Source: Glomus cerebriforme (taxonomy: Eukaryota; Glomeromycota; Glomeromycetes; Glomerales; Glomeraceae). From it: a DNA stretch of 37,233 bases. This document shows positions 1 through 12,158 of the stretch, in pieces. The DNA lies in contig QKYT01000023.1 in the NCBI GenBank assembly GCA_003550305.1, forward strand, positions 250,160 through 287,392, read 5' to 3'. Within the stretch, counting starts at the first letter, position 1. Every line of letters begins with the position of its first letter. The notes under the pieces are model-generated. The model was given only the letters and a program-made list of their open reading frames with translations, made no database searches and was not told where the DNA came from. The translations under genes and the position numbers were made by a program.

Positions 1-583
1 AAAAAAAAAAACTAGACCTTATGAGAAACAAAGATATATGTAATCATTATTTCATAATTTCCTTACCGAATATATTCATATGATCACAGAATTTTCTAAC
101 GTGGTACTTCTATTACTTATCTATGTTACGCAGACAACTATATTGCGCAAGAAGAAGCAGGAATGGTACTGTAGATCGTGTAGATCAAAGATCTCACCTT
201 TTAAAAAAAAATGTGTAATTCTTTTTCCCACATCAAAGCCAATCAAGCCACCAAAATCAATCGACTGATTTTCATTGATCTTCCTTCGAGTTTTTTTTTA
301 TATTGGTCCCTCGGATATTATATAATAAATTACAACTTTTGACGTACAGTAAATCTTTCAATTTACAATTATCAACCCGATTTTTAAAGATAATGATGAA
401 CTGATGAATTGCATAATTAATGTAATATTCGTTTACTCAAATTCTGATGTTTCATTATGGATCCAATAAAAGGTTGATTATCTACGAATAGAATCTATTT
501 TACTATAAATATCACGCAAATCTATACAAAAACAAGAATAAAAGAAAATAGTACAAAAACTAGAATTATTATATGTATTTTAT
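1..583. other. Intergenic, 3' side of first F-box gene
   Basis: AT-rich DNA downstream of the minus-strand F-box gene. The only open frame (80-268, 62 codons, plus strand) has no recognisable domain and no splice continuation, so I do not call it a gene. I see no RNA gene or repeat here. Confidence 0.6.
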
Positions 584-2080
584 TTATATATGACGTAAAA
601 ATGTTCCAAGTAAAAGATTAAAAAGAGAATAATTATCATCAGACCCTTTTAAAGTAAATGTAATATCATTTAAAATTAAACAAGTTAAATTAATTGAAAT
701 ATGATTAATAAAATCGGATAAAATATCTTCAGTTAATCCATCAATATTAACATCATTAATACTAATTAATGTTAATTTCTTACAATTCTCAAATATAGGA
801 TAAAGTAAATTCAACATTTCTCCTTCATGTATAGAAATAATAAAATTACAAAGATTTAAACAAAATTTAGAAATAGTTTTTAAAAGATTAGAATTAATAC
901 GTAAATCTATATCTAAATGAAGATAATTTAATAAAGAACCATTATTCGTAATCATTGAAATGAAAGGGGATACTTCAATTGAAGATGATTGATAAGTTTT
1001 CGTAAATCTAAGATCTTTTAAATTAAGAAATTTAGAATAAATTAATAAAGGATCTAATTCTTCACAAATTCTAATACCATTTAATGATAATTCTATTAAA
1101 TTTATACAATTTGATAAATATTTTGCTTCATCATTTTTAAGATTTCTATGAGAAATTAATTCAAGTTTTTGTAATGAATATGATTTTCTTGATATTGCTT
1201 CAAATACCAAAGACATATCAGCATTATATTCATTTCTTATACTAAGTGAAAGAAGATTTTGTTGAGAATCTATTAATTGAACCAATTCTTTTAATTTACT
1301 ATCATCAAATATATTATTATTTGATATTGTTACGGATAATGAAGTTATATTGTGTACATAATTAGAGAATCGAAGGAATGTTGTAGGATCAATATTTGGT
1401 TGATGACAATTAAAAGTAGTTAAATTATTAAAACATTTACTTGTATCATGATTTAATAAATAATTTTCCATATAATATTCTACAAAATTAAAATCTGAAA
1501 GACCTGAATAATTATTTCCTATGTATAAAGATTCAATTTTTGAACATCTTTCAACGATAACATTTAAAATTTGTTGAATTATTAAAAAGAATTGTTCTTT
1601 TAAAAGTTTTGTATCAAAAGAAGAATTTGATAAATTTGTTTTAAAAATTTTTTTTAATAATTTAATTTTAATTCGATAAGATGTAAAAGGTTTTTGTTGA
1701 TATAATTTTGGACGATTATTATAATGTTTCTTTTGTGTAGAATAATGGTTTTTTATCCATTCTAAAACAATTTTTGCTAAATTATCTGAATGAAGATTTT
1801 TAAGAAAACAAGGATAATTAAAAGATGGTGAAATAATTGTTGATGAATTATGATATAATAAATTATTTTGATTTACGTCAAAAAAATAAAAAAATATTGA
1901 AATTAATTTATAACGATATTTAAAATTTTCAGGAATATTAAAAGGTTGTTGCCAAAGAAATTTAATACTATTTTTACACCATTGACGATTTATTAATATG
2001 GTTGAATGAAAAGTTTTATAATCATTATTATTGACGTATTGTAAAATATTTTGTATGCATTCGTTAGGTAAATTTGTCAT
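584..2080 (-). CDS. F-box/LRR-like protein
   Basis: Intron-less 498-codon gene with an ATG start at 2080. The N-terminus (residues about 3-48) is a fungal F-box: it opens with Leu-Pro-Asn-Glu-Cys-Ile-Gln and has the conserved Asn-Arg-x-Trp-Cys and Leu-Trp-x-x-Pro-Phe signatures. From about residue 180 to the end run irregular Leu/Ile/Asn-rich repeats (for example around 'LQKLELIS', 'LIELSLNG' and 'LKDLRFT'), which fit leucine-rich repeats. F-box proteins bind Skp1 and present substrates to SCF ubiquitin ligases; the repeats would bind the substrate, which is unknown. A paralogue with the same N-terminal motif lies at 5274-6926. This family is strongly expanded in arbuscular mycorrhizal fungi. 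The F-box call is firm; any specific role is unknown. Confidence 0.85.
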   Translation of the reverse strand: MTNLPNECIQNILQYVNNNDYKTFHSTILINRQWCKNSIKFLWQQPFNIPENFKYRYKLISIFFYFFDVNQNNLLYHNSSTIISPSFNYPCFLKNLHSDNLAKIVLEWIKNHYSTQKKHYNNRPKLYQQKPFTSYRIKIKLLKKIFKTNLSNSSFDTKLLKEQFFLIIQQILNVIVERCSKIESLYIGNNYSGLSDFNFVEYYMENYLLNHDTSKCFNNLTTFNCHQPNIDPTTFLRFSNYVHNITSLSVTISNNNIFDDSKLKELVQLIDSQQNLLSLSIRNEYNADMSLVFEAISRKSYSLQKLELISHRNLKNDEAKYLSNCINLIELSLNGIRICEELDPLLIYSKFLNLKDLRFTKTYQSSSIEVSPFISMITNNGSLLNYLHLDIDLRINSNLLKTISKFCLNLCNFIISIHEGEMLNLLYPIFENCKKLTLISINDVNIDGLTEDILSDFINHISINLTCLILNDITFTLKGSDDNYSLFNLLLGTFLRHI

Positions 2081-3087
2081 CTTTTAATTATTAACTGACG
2101 TAAGTAAGGAATAGGAGGTAATTTTCGTTTTAAAAAAGGATGATTAATAAAAATTAAAAAAAAAAAAAAAAAAAAAATAAAAAAAAAAAAAAAAAAAAAA
2201 AGGAATTCAAAAAAAATAGAAAAATTAAGTTACAAAATATGCAACATTTTATTATTATATAAAACACAATAACAAATCACGGAATATCCTAATTTCAATT
2301 ATCATAACAAATATTTCCAAATTATCAAATCAGATATTATATACTAAATTGGGTTAGAACTCCGTTTATTAGTACATTTTCCGTTCTTTTACAATTTATT
2401 TTTATTTTCCCTTGTTATACCTTTTAATTTATAAGATCTTCAATTCCTAAAATGAATATAAAAAATTGTTAATAGTTCAATTCTTATCCAGGAAACCCCG
2501 CAATTATTGTTTTTTAATTTGTTCAAAAAAGGAATGTTCAATAAATAACTTTTTGTTACACAGTCTTTGGAAAAGAAACTACATATATATATTTATTTAT
2601 TTGCAACACAGAATCACTTAAAATAATTATACATATTATTTTACGTAAACTACGAATTTCTTAATTAATGTTCATTATAAAAAATTATTTTCACATCATC
2701 TGATGAAATGAATGGTTTAGCATGTGATACTAAATTTTATCGTTTCAAAAAATCAAAATAAAATTTTTTTATTGCGTCACCTAACCTCAAATTTTTTTTT
2801 TTTAAAATGAAACCATAATTTGATTGATTTTTTTGATATGATATTCTGGGTTCAGGGCAGCAGGGCAGGATTTATGTATTCGTGTTTGTTAGTGTCGCAT
2901 GATACATTGTTTAAACAGCCTATCAAATGTGTAATTGAGTAACAATAAACAAGTAATATAACTGGTCGATCCTAAGTTCGTATTAAGGTTCGACTATTCG
3001 AGAAAAAAAATCATTTTTTTTTTTTAAAAAGTTTCTCTTTTTCTATTTAACAAATATTTTATAAAAAATTTTAAATTATTGTAAAGA
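2081..3087. other. Divergent intergenic region
   Basis: Shared upstream region of the F-box gene (minus) and the BTB-TLDc gene (plus). It holds a long near-pure poly-A stretch at about 2155-2201 and a locally GC-richer patch near 2845-2872 with a repeated GGGCAG word. I see no further gene. Confidence 0.6.
2155..2201. repeat. Poly-A low-complexity tract
   Basis: About 45 bases of almost uninterrupted adenine, about 75 nt upstream of the F-box start codon. In fungal promoters, long dA:dT tracts exclude nucleosomes; a role here is inference. Its exact length may be unreliable in the assembly. Confidence 0.8.
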
Positions 3088-4618
3088 ATGTCATATCATT
3101 TACTCGCAAAACTTTCGCGTGATCTTAATAAAATTTTTGAGACCAAAGCTTATTATGATGTTATTATTCGTGTAGGAGATAAAGGAGATGCTAAAGAATT
3201 TCAAGCCCATTCTCTTATTCTTCGAGCTAGAGTACCTTATTTTCATCAATATTTACAAAGTAATCAAGCAAAACAAGAATATGATAAAATTGTAATCACC
3301 AGTCATACTATTTCTCCCGCAATTTTTGAAATTATTCTCAAGTAGGTTTAATTTTTTTAAAACAAAAATCATCTTTAACGCGTAAATTTATCGAAAAAAT
3401 CTTCATCATTCACTTTCTTTTCTTTTTTTCTTTTTTTTCTTTTTTTTTAGATATATTTATACAGGTAGACTCGAATTTTTGAATTGCGTTGGAAAGCAAG
3501 CACTTGATTTACTTTTTGCAGCTGATGATCTTGGACTTGAAGAAGCATTAGGTCAAATTCAAGAATATTTGATTTATCAACAAAAAGATTGGATGAATAA
3601 AAATTTTTATATATATCATAAATCAATTTATAATAGAAAATCTTTTAGTACCTTACAAAATCATTATACTACGAGAATATCATTTAATCCTTTAGAAGTA
3701 TTTGAAGCTCCAAATAGTTTTAATCCAAAAATTTTATCATCACTTGATGAAGTTGGATGTTTAAAATTAAATGAAAATACTTGGGGTTTTATTGTTAATT
3801 GGGCAAAATTACAAATTCCTACTTTAACGAATCAAGTTACAAAATGGAATAAAAAAGATTGGGAAGATTTTAAAGAAACTTTAAATCCATGTATTCCATG
3901 GAAAAGTATTATGAATTTAAATTGGAATGAATTTTATGATCTTTTAATTTCTTGTGAACCTTTTTTACCTACCGAAAAATTTAATGCTGTTTTATTACAT
4001 CAATTGAAAAAAGAATGTTCTTCAATTTCTGTTATTAGATCTCCAATCTCTTTTCAATTTAATGAAACAATTATTAATATTTGTCATGCTACTTTAATTT
4101 CAAGTTGGATTGATAAAAGAGATTTAACCCCTTATTTACCTGCTGATATTCCTTATGAATTTAGATTAGTTATAAGAGGTCGTCGTGATGGTTTCTCTCC
4201 TGATACTTTTCATTTAAAATGTGGAAATTTACAAAAAACTGTAGTTGTATTTAAATCAAGTAAATCCACTTCAATTTATGGTGGTTATAATCCTTTAGAT
4301 TGGAAATTTGATCATACAACTTCTGATAGTTTTATATTTCATTTTGATTATGATACTGCTGATTTAACAAGACTTAATAGATTTGCTATTCAAAGGAGAC
4401 CTGGTTACGGTCCTTGTTTTGGTGCTGAAGGTTTATTGGCTTTTCCTAATGGTAAACGTTCTATATTATGGATGTCAAATGATAATTCAAATTCTTTACC
4501 TATTATTGATTATGAAGTTTATCAAATTTTTGAAAAACCAAAAAGATCTACTAATTTAGCTGCTTCTTCATCATCTTCTAACAATAGTAATAATTGTTAT
4601 ACTCATAGAAAGAGATAA
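3088..4618 (+). CDS. BTB/POZ-TLDc domain protein
   Basis: Two exons, 3088-3341 and 3451-4618, give 473 residues. The 109-nt intron starts GTAGGT and ends in a long pyrimidine tract plus TTTAG. Splicing restores the BTB helix 'ILKYIYTG', which supports the join. Residues about 8-120 are a BTB/POZ domain (DVIIRVG, FQAHSLILRAR, YIYTGRLE). About 120-265 is a BACK-like helical linker. About 278-445 is a TLDc domain with its hallmark stretches RGRRDGFSPDTFH, GGYNPLDW and SFIFHFDY. The tail is Ser/Asn-rich. BTB proteins usually serve as Cullin-3 adaptors; TLDc proteins are linked to oxidative-stress responses and V-ATPase binding. BTB-TLDc fusions form one of the large expanded families of Rhizophagus. 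An AATAAA-like signal follows near 4882. Confidence 0.92.
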
Positions 4619-5273
4619 TCTGAAAAAAAAAAAAAATCCATCGAAATGATAGAAATGTGGGATTATAAAATGAATATCGAATATTAGATATTATTTAAGA
4701 TTTTATATTATTTAATATTTTTTTCTTTACCATTTGTTTTTTTTATAAGGTGATATGGGTTAGAATCGTTAACGTTAAAAGATTATTGATTGTAAACTTT
4801 TTTTTTTTTTAAAAAAAAAATTGTATTATTATTTTGTATATTTATGGATTTTCTTTCTTTTGGATGGGAGGAATCTTTATTTTAATAAAACTTTTGTTTT
4901 TGTTATTATTTTAAATTTATTATTATTACAAAAAGTATAAAAAAGTTTTATTTTTTTTTCTCGAAAAAATATATATATATAGTAATAAATAAATTATTAT
5001 ACATAAAATAAAAAAAAAATCTAAATTATTTAAATTGTTCACAATAATAATAATAATAATTTTTACTATTATTAACTCCCTTTTTTCTAAAAATATGATC
5101 AATCGATTTCTTTTGATCTTTTTACTAATAATAAGAAATGTAAAAAAAAAAAGAAAAAGAAAACTGAAATGCATTAATACAAAAATTAAAATTAAATAGA
5201 TTAAATAATTTTAATTTAACATATATTTTGTATATATATTATATATATATGTATATATATTTTTACCTTATAA
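4619..5273. other. Convergent intergenic region
   Basis: Shared 3' region of the BTB-TLDc gene (plus) and the second F-box gene (minus). It is nearly all A/T, with T and A homopolymers, a short TAA run near 5046 and TA runs near 5231-5262. Poly-A signals occur on both strands (AATAAA type near 4882). An 82-codon minus-strand frame at 4926-5174 is low-complexity Ile/Phe/Lys and is not credible as a gene. Confidence 0.6.
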
Positions 5274-6926
5274 TCAAGAGGATCCATCTTTTGTGATATT
5301 TATGATATCTAAGTCTGGCAACCATTCAATGTTAACAATTTTCTCAGCGGAACCTTCACGCTCAATAGAACATTTTTTAACACGTCTCCCTTTTATCTTG
5401 GAAATTTCTTCAATCATATCTATCAATCCTTCTCTCTCCCCTTTAACATTACAAATTAAATATTTAACATCTCGACCTTCATAATTCTCCAAAAAAACTT
5501 TAAGTGTCTCCATGTCCAAACAATCATACCTAAAATCTAATTTTATAACATTTGGTGGAATTTTTTTAGAAAATTCTATGATAGTCTTTTCAGACATATT
5601 TGCAAACCCATCAATACCAAATAATTCAATTTTTGAACATTTTTTTAATACATTATATATACCAGGCATATCATCATCCTCATTATAATAAGTGGTAAAA
5701 GTGATTAAATTTTCGCAATGATTTGCTACAGTATCTAATAATTTAGGATGATAACCTAATTTAAATTCTAAACTTAAATCCTCCAAATGAGAACCATTAT
5801 TCCTTATCAACCCGACGAATGGATCATTATCTTTTTGTAAATTATTATTATTCCCATTATTAATAAAAGTACTATATATTCGAAGTACTTTTAATTTTGT
5901 AAAGAAGGCATTTGTTAATAAAGTCATCTTACCACGTAATCTAACACAAGTGAACATTAATTCTTTAAGTTGATAAAGTTTTGTTATATATTCTAGTTGT
6001 TCATCATCAATATTAACGTAATGTAATTTTAATTTTTTAAGAGAATTGGATTGTGAAACAAGAGATGATAAATCGATTGAAATGTCATTACATTTATGAT
6101 CCTTAAAGATATTAATTTGTTCCAAAGATTCTTGTGATTCAATAAGTTTTGATAAATTAATTAATTTACCATCACGATATACATGTCTAAATATTTGTAT
6201 GGATAAAGTTTTAATCTTTTTAGAAATTAAAGAAAGATTATATAAAACTGAAAGATTTGTTGCGGGTAAATTACAATCAAATCTTGTTATCCTTGCTAAT
6301 GCGTTACGAGCATTAGGTGTTGACGTTAAAGCATCAAAGATAGAATCATTATAAATTGGATAATGCCAATCTTTCATTGAAAAAGTTAACCTTTCCAATC
6401 TATTTCTTTGTAAGATTACTTCATAAAGAGCTTTTACAACTTCTGCTTTTTTATGTTGAGAAACTTTATACTCATCTTGAATACTCGAAGAATTGATTTT
6501 TCGTATTGATTTATTATTATACTCATCTTGTTGAAGAGGATATAATTTATCATTTGTAATAATATTCTCCAAATTACGAGGATAACATCTAAAAACTTGT
6601 TTCCATAAATTAACAAAATCCAAATGTCTTATAAAAGAAGGATAATCAAAAGTTGTTTTCTCTGGTACTGGAAGATCCTTTTCTTTAATTTTGAATTGTT
6701 TCTTTTTATCATCATCAATAAATGATGCCAAAATTGGAATAATCTTATAATTATTCTGTGAATCAGATGGTGGTGAGTTGAATGGTTTCTTCCAAAGAAA
6801 CAAAACTGTATTTTGACACCACGTTCGATTTACTAGTAATGCAGAATGCAATGTTTTGTTATCTTTCTCTTCCACATATTTTAAAATATCTTGAATACAT
6901 TCGTTTGGTAAATAAAATGATGACAT
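5274..6926 (-). CDS. F-box/LRR-like protein (paralogue)
   Basis: Intron-less 550-codon gene, ATG at 6926. The F-box at residues about 5-50 has the same layout as the gene at 584-2080: Leu-Pro-Asn-Glu-Cys-Ile-Gln-Asp-Ile-Leu, then Val-Asn-Arg-x-Trp-Cys, then Leu-Trp-Lys-Lys-Pro-Phe. Downstream are degenerate leucine-rich repeats ('LKKLKLHYVNI', 'LKELMFTCVRL', 'LEDLSLEFKL'). The C-terminal 60 residues are more charged. The expected role is an SCF substrate adaptor. The pair, with a BTB gene between them, forms a small group of ubiquitin-ligase adaptors. One ambiguous base (N) lies just upstream at 6953. Confidence 0.85.
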   Translation of the reverse strand: MSSFYLPNECIQDILKYVEEKDNKTLHSALLVNRTWCQNTVLFLWKKPFNSPPSDSQNNYKIIPILASFIDDDKKKQFKIKEKDLPVPEKTTFDYPSFIRHLDFVNLWKQVFRCYPRNLENIITNDKLYPLQQDEYNNKSIRKINSSSIQDEYKVSQHKKAEVVKALYEVILQRNRLERLTFSMKDWHYPIYNDSIFDALTSTPNARNALARITRFDCNLPATNLSVLYNLSLISKKIKTLSIQIFRHVYRDGKLINLSKLIESQESLEQINIFKDHKCNDISIDLSSLVSQSNSLKKLKLHYVNIDDEQLEYITKLYQLKELMFTCVRLRGKMTLLTNAFFTKLKVLRIYSTFINNGNNNNLQKDNDPFVGLIRNNGSHLEDLSLEFKLGYHPKLLDTVANHCENLITFTTYYNEDDDMPGIYNVLKKCSKIELFGIDGFANMSEKTIIEFSKKIPPNVIKLDFRYDCLDMETLKVFLENYEGRDVKYLICNVKGEREGLIDMIEEISKIKGRRVKKCSIEREGSAEKIVNIEWLPDLDIINITKDGSS

Positions 6927-8111
6927 TATTTAATATAAATTTTTTTTTTAAANTTTTTTTTAAAGAAAAAAAAACTGCGGAACATAAAATTAATTGTGTA
7001 ATTTAGAAAGGGCGAAAAGTTTTCGATTATTATTTGAATACCTTTTATATGTATCACCAACCTATAAAAACCCGTCTCAGGTTAGCTGCTGATTAATTTG
7101 CATTACCAAGCAACTGAAGCAAGTGATAATTTGATTGATGTGATAATATACTATGATATCTATTAGCATTGATATTGGAATTTGTAATAATTTGTCATAT
7201 TAATTGATTGACGAAAATTTTAACCAAATAAATTTTTTAATTTTTTTTTAATCACATTGTTGGATGGTCAAATTCAAAAATAAGACATTACATTCTTCTA
7301 ATATTTTTTATAACGAATTTATCAATAGAAGATAAAAGGTAATCATCACAATAAATTAATTGAATTAATTTCCTTTTTAAAAAATGATGATTTAAAGTTC
7401 CTAATTGTTAAGAATACTATTAACCATATTAGTAAAAAAATATATTCTATTTTTATTTATTTATTAATTATTATTAATCATTGAACGCGTCTTCATAGAA
7501 TTTTTTTCTATATTGATATATATTTTTTACACATCGGTAATCTGTCAGAATGCGCGATAATGACATAAAGTTGCGTGCTTTTTTAATTTATTCTTAATTT
7601 ACGAGGGGCGTGTTTTACTATGAAACCTTGATACGGTTAATAAATAAATCACATGATAAATGAAAAGATCCGACAATTAAACACGGTTATCTATCTTTTT
7701 TTTAAAATTAAAAAAGTTCCATTAAAAAACCTTAAAACCATTTTATCACATACCGTAGTACGGACATTCTCAATGTGATTAAATTTTGAGCGTTGGCTAA
7801 ACGTTACATGATCGGCATCAAAAACAATATCTTATGTACAGTATATAAAAGAAAACAGGTCATAATTGGTTAGTGTGAAGTTAAGTTATTGTCTCCTCAA
7901 GTTTAACCTTTTTTAAATATATGAAATTGCCATTACTTTATGTTATTTATATGTGAAAAGATTTAATAAAAAGAATGCTTCAAAGAAATTTTTGGTATAA
8001 TAATTTATTAATAAATAATAAAAATCAATTTTAATTATAATTTTTTCTTTTTATGATCTTAATCTAATTCTTCAAATCTATGTCCAGTTCTCAATCTAAA
8101 TATATCAGATA
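6927..8111. other. Intergenic, F-box promoter and AGM1 3' flank
   Basis: Upstream of the minus-strand F-box gene and downstream of the minus-strand mutase gene. AT-rich, with a single N at 6953. I see no conserved domain, RNA gene or repeat. Confidence 0.6.
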
Positions 8112-10382
8112 TTATAAAAATTCTTTAGGTTTACCGCCAGTACCACCAGCTTGATCATAAACTAAACCCGCAACCTTATAAGCTAATTTGTCACACTCTT
8201 CTCTGGTAGCAGCTTCAGCATATACACGTACAACATCTTCTGTTCCTGATGGTCTATTACAAAGAAAAAAATCAACCAATTAAATTTATTATATACATAA
8301 AAACATTTAATGTTTTTATCATTCTTACCTAACAAAAGATCTACCATCTTTATATTCTGATACTAATTTATTAATTTGTTCTTGAAGTCCTGCTGGTTCT
8401 ACAAGTTTTCGTTCAGCATCAGTAGTTTTAAATATATGACGATTTTCGACCTGAATGAGAAAAAAAAATTAATTTAATACTTTAAATTATAAAAAAAAAA
8501 CAATAATTTATAATTATTATACTTACAACTACTTTTACTAAACGATTTGGTAAATCAGAATAAGCTTGATCCCATTGTTTTAAAGTCCATTGACGATTAG
8601 TTAGAATGGCTTCTACAAGTAATAAATCTGATAAAGCATCACCAACTGTTTGATTGATTAAATCGGTTAATGCTCGTAATTTTTCGATTGCATTTTCTTG
8701 TTCTGCTGTTTGACTTTAATAATAATCACCGATTAGTTTGTTTCTATACTGAATAAGAATTGAGACGCGTTAATAAGAGTTACCTACCCTTTAACAGATT
8801 GAATTGTTTTTAAGGCCTTTTGGCTAAATAATACGGTTCCATGTCCATTAGCTTCAAAGTAAACACCAACATCATATTTTTCTGCCTCATGATGGAGATG
8901 TTTAACACCCGTCGGTACACAAGACACTGGTACATTCTATTTATACAATTAATTTACAATTAGAATTTTACAAAATAAGTATAGTTAGCATATACTAATG
9001 AAAACTTACCAAAACTTTTTCCAGGTACGTTGTGGAACTTCCATTCGCGTAAGCAGTTTGAACAACTCCAACATTAATTCCTTCGAGACCCGCAGTTTTA
9101 ACTAGATCAATAATAAAACCACCAGCTAATCCAGCAATTTTATCACCATCCAGTAATCTAAATGTACCATCTTTTACAAAAATAAAATTCAAGAAAAAAA
9201 AAATTACTAAGTTGAAAAAATAAATAAACATCACATTGAATCAAATTTATCAACCTTCATCAACGTAGTAATATACGATACGGTCAGCATCTCCATCAAA
9301 TGAGGCTGCACGATCCTGATATTTAATACTACATCCAAAAGGAAGTTTTTGACCAGTTTTAACAAAATCAGCACCGCACTTTGTAGATAAATTATTAATA
9401 ATTATTCTGCATTATAAAAATATTTATAAAGGTGAGTAAGAGAATATTCATTACCTGATAATTTAATTTGCCTTGAGTCGTGTAATCATCGTTGATTAAT
9501 ATGACTTCTAAATTGTCATTTCCAATATGTTTTGCGAGTTCTCTCATTTTTGGAGCTCCAACACCATTTGCTGCGTCAATATAAATTGGGCTTAGACGTG
9601 GCTTACCTACCTGATAAATTGACAGCATCATTATTATTCGCGAAAATTTAATCATATGAATGCTAAATGAATGACAACTTACCACAATTTTACGGAAAGC
9701 GATCGCAAGTTTCTTATAATAACCTTCTTCCGTTGGTTCACCATAACTATCCATAGTACCTTGTGTATTATAACAACGAGTAACATAATGAAGTTGTGGC
9801 GTTGTTTTAATACCAAAATCGATGATCTTGGCGTTAAGAGCTTTAAGCCCATCAACAAGTGCGGAAACTAAAGCTGGACCACTAGGTCTAGTATCCCTAG
9901 CATAAACTACACTAGCAGGTTTCGATTCATCGATATCATTTTTAGAAATGATCTGTTTAATAACATCAACCAAATCATCTTCAGTTTGAGCATTTGCTAA
10001 AAGAGTAGCATAATCTTCCCATGATTGTTCTAACATTTCACCATAAGGATCAACAAGCTTAACACCATTATCTTGTTCAGGATTGTGAGAAGCGGTAATC
10101 ATGATACCGATAGTTTTGGAATCAAGTTTTTTTGAACGTAAAACTCCCAAGATACCAACTCGGAAAATCACAGAATCCAATAAATCTGCTCTAAATAATC
10201 CAAAAAGTAAGAGCATTAAAATTATAGTTTTATAATAAATTTATAATGATATTAAAAAATTTTTTAAATAAATCATACTTCATACGAAAACCAGCAGTTC
10301 CATAGGTATACTTGATATTTTGGGGTTTTGGATGATAAACAGCTGCAGCTTTAATTTGATCGTAATTGATAGAATTCTGCAT
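8112..10382 (-). CDS. AGM1: Phosphoacetylglucosamine mutase
   Basis: Nine exons on the minus strand: 10279-10382, 9683-10190, 9455-9610, 9255-9378, 9010-9170, 8788-8936, 8527-8713, 8329-8450 and 8112-8253. They total 1653 nt, or 550 residues, close to the family's usual 540-560. The enzyme (PGM3/AGM1, yeast Pcm1) converts GlcNAc-6-phosphate to GlcNAc-1-phosphate on the way to UDP-GlcNAc, the donor for chitin, N-glycans and GPI anchors. All four active-site loops are visible: the phosphoserine loop TASHNP (Ser69), the metal loop DGDADR (Asp284, 286, 288), the sugar loop EANGHGT (379-385) and the phosphate loop RPSGTED (504-510). Introns are 72-88 nt and all GT-AG. One acceptor (9379-9380, ending AAAG) is weak, but it is the choice that keeps Cys-Gly-Ala-Asp-Phe-Val in frame; a stronger CAG at 9407-9410 would lead straight to a stop. 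Confidence 0.95.
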
Positions 10383-10705
10383 AATTTTTTTTTAAAAAAA
10401 ATAAATGGAATCAAAGATGATACGCGATATAAATATTAAATAGAAATATAGAAGAAAAAGAGAATTAAAAGTTTTAAGTTTTCGAAAAAGTAAAGCACAT
10501 CAATTTATTTATAATCGAAAATCGATTATTTTGCCTTATTTAGTAGAAATTTGAAAAAAGCATAACAAAGCGGTGCATTAGTTACACTAAATTTAATTTG
10601 CTGCTCGCATAATTGAATACGATTTGCAGCAAGTTGTACTCCATATATAGAAGGAATGTAACACTTAAAAATTTTTTTTAATTTGTAAATTTTATACATT
10701 ATTTG
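10383..10705. promoter_or_regulatory. Divergent promoter region, AGM1 and EEP gene
   Basis: 323 nt separate the start codons of the mutase gene (minus) and the endonuclease/phosphatase-fold gene (plus), so both promoters must fit here or overlap. A TATATA word near 10644 lies about 60 nt before the plus-strand ATG. No mapped transcript start supports either promoter. Confidence 0.45.
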
Positions 10706-12158
10706 ATGGAAGAGATGGAAGAAAGATTTTCTCTTCCAAATCCTGGAGAGCTTCTTATATATGATTTTCGTCCATTGAATCAAGATTTCCTCGCCTCAAC
10801 ATCAGAATCCATATCATCATCTAATAACAATTCCACTTTAAAGGTTTTACAATGGAATGTAGAAAGAAATTATTGTTCGGAATTAATTCTTTCCACGTTA
10901 AAGTCACTTAACCCAGATATAGCATTAATTCAAGAAATTGATATAAATTGTAAAAGATCTTCATCCAAAAATCATTTTAAGGAAATTGCCAAAGAATTAA
11001 AATGGAAGGGAGGATTTGTTTGTGAATTTCTGGAATTAGAAAGTGAAGTTAGAAGTGAAAGAGATCAAGGTGGTGGTTTACATGGAAATGCGATTTTTAC
11101 AAAACATGATATTACGTTTAGAGTACTTGATCATAAATATCATCCTATGGATTGGGACGAAGATGGCGAGAAGTTGAATGAACCTCGAAAAGGAAAGTAA
11201 GTAGTAGATTTCCCTGAAATAATAAGTGAATTTTTTTTAAGGTTTAACATTCTTGAGCTTTTATTTGATAATGTAGGAGATATACATTAGTTGGTGAAGT
11301 AGAAACTTCAATTGGACCACCAATATTATGCTACTGTGTGCATTTAGAGGTATTTAGGTGATACGGAAAGGTGATACAATTTTGCAATACCTGCTAATTT
11401 ATCATTCAATATCTTATCAGGTATTTTGTGGTATAATTGGTCGTATATCACAATTTTCCGATATACTATTAGACTCCATTTCTAATGTTCAAACTCATCC
11501 ATATCAATTAATTTTTGGAGATTTAAATACAATGGGTCATTCCATAGCTAGACTTTCACCTAAATTTTGTCAAGATCGATATAGATTTCTTTCACTTGGA
11601 ATAACAGAATCTGAATGGTGGGATAAAAATTTATTTGATTGGCACATAAAAGATGGCGAAATAAATTTAAAATTACAATCGGGTGGTTTAAAAATATTCA
11701 ATGCTCTATTATCTTTATTATCTTTCCAAGATAATAATTATGATTTAGAGAAAGTAACATTATCTGGATTCACTATTGATGTATTAAAATCAGCAAGAAA
11801 TCCGGGATTTTATGATCCTTGGTCTTGTACTAATGATATAACTTTTCATAATCCAAATTATTTCGGTTTATTTAAAGCCAAACTTGATTGGACTCTTTTA
11901 CATGGTTTCGAAGTTGTTAATAGATGGATTGGCAATCACGATTATAAGGCTAGCGATCATAAATATTTAATGGTAGAAATTAAATTTGATGATCTACAAG
12001 ATATGAATGGAGAGGTTTGGGAAAAAAGGAGGACACATTGGAAAAACAACAGTGGTGAAAATAATGAAAACAAAGGAATTGGAAGAATTGGAAAGTGGGT
12101 GAGTTTTATTGGAATTATTACTGTCGGACTTTGGACTGTGAGGTTAATGAGAAAGTAA
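10706..12158 (+). CDS. Endonuclease/exonuclease/phosphatase-fold protein, tail-anchored
   Basis: Three exons, 10706-11196, 11277-11349 and 11421-12158, give 433 residues. I chose ATG 10706, because the frame's earlier codon is TTG. The splices restore a continuous 'LVGEVET...CYCVHLE' strand. Motifs of the exonuclease-endonuclease-phosphatase superfamily appear in order: QWNVERN (near residue 50), LIQEID (metal-binding Glu), VHLE, FGDLNT (catalytic Asp/Asn), DWTLL and SDHKYLMVE (catalytic Asp-His). A hydrophobic segment at about 411-427, followed by basic residues, closes the protein and would anchor it in a membrane with the catalytic domain in the cytosol. The substrate cannot be read from the sequence; nucleic acids, phosphoinositides and sphingomyelin are all used in this superfamily. 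Confidence 0.88.

Noticed and set aside
80..268. 62-codon plus-strand frame at the window start
   Set aside because: No domain, odd composition, no promoter or splice support.
2958..3002. Short stretch with a tRNA T-loop-like GGTTCGA word
   Set aside because: No acceptor stem, anticodon arm or D arm can be folded around it.
4926..5174. 82-codon minus-strand frame
   Set aside because: Low-complexity Ile/Phe/Lys product of A/T runs in a convergent 3' region.
9671..9871. Plus-strand frame across the mutase gene
   Set aside because: Shadow of the AGM1 exon and intron boundary; no domain.
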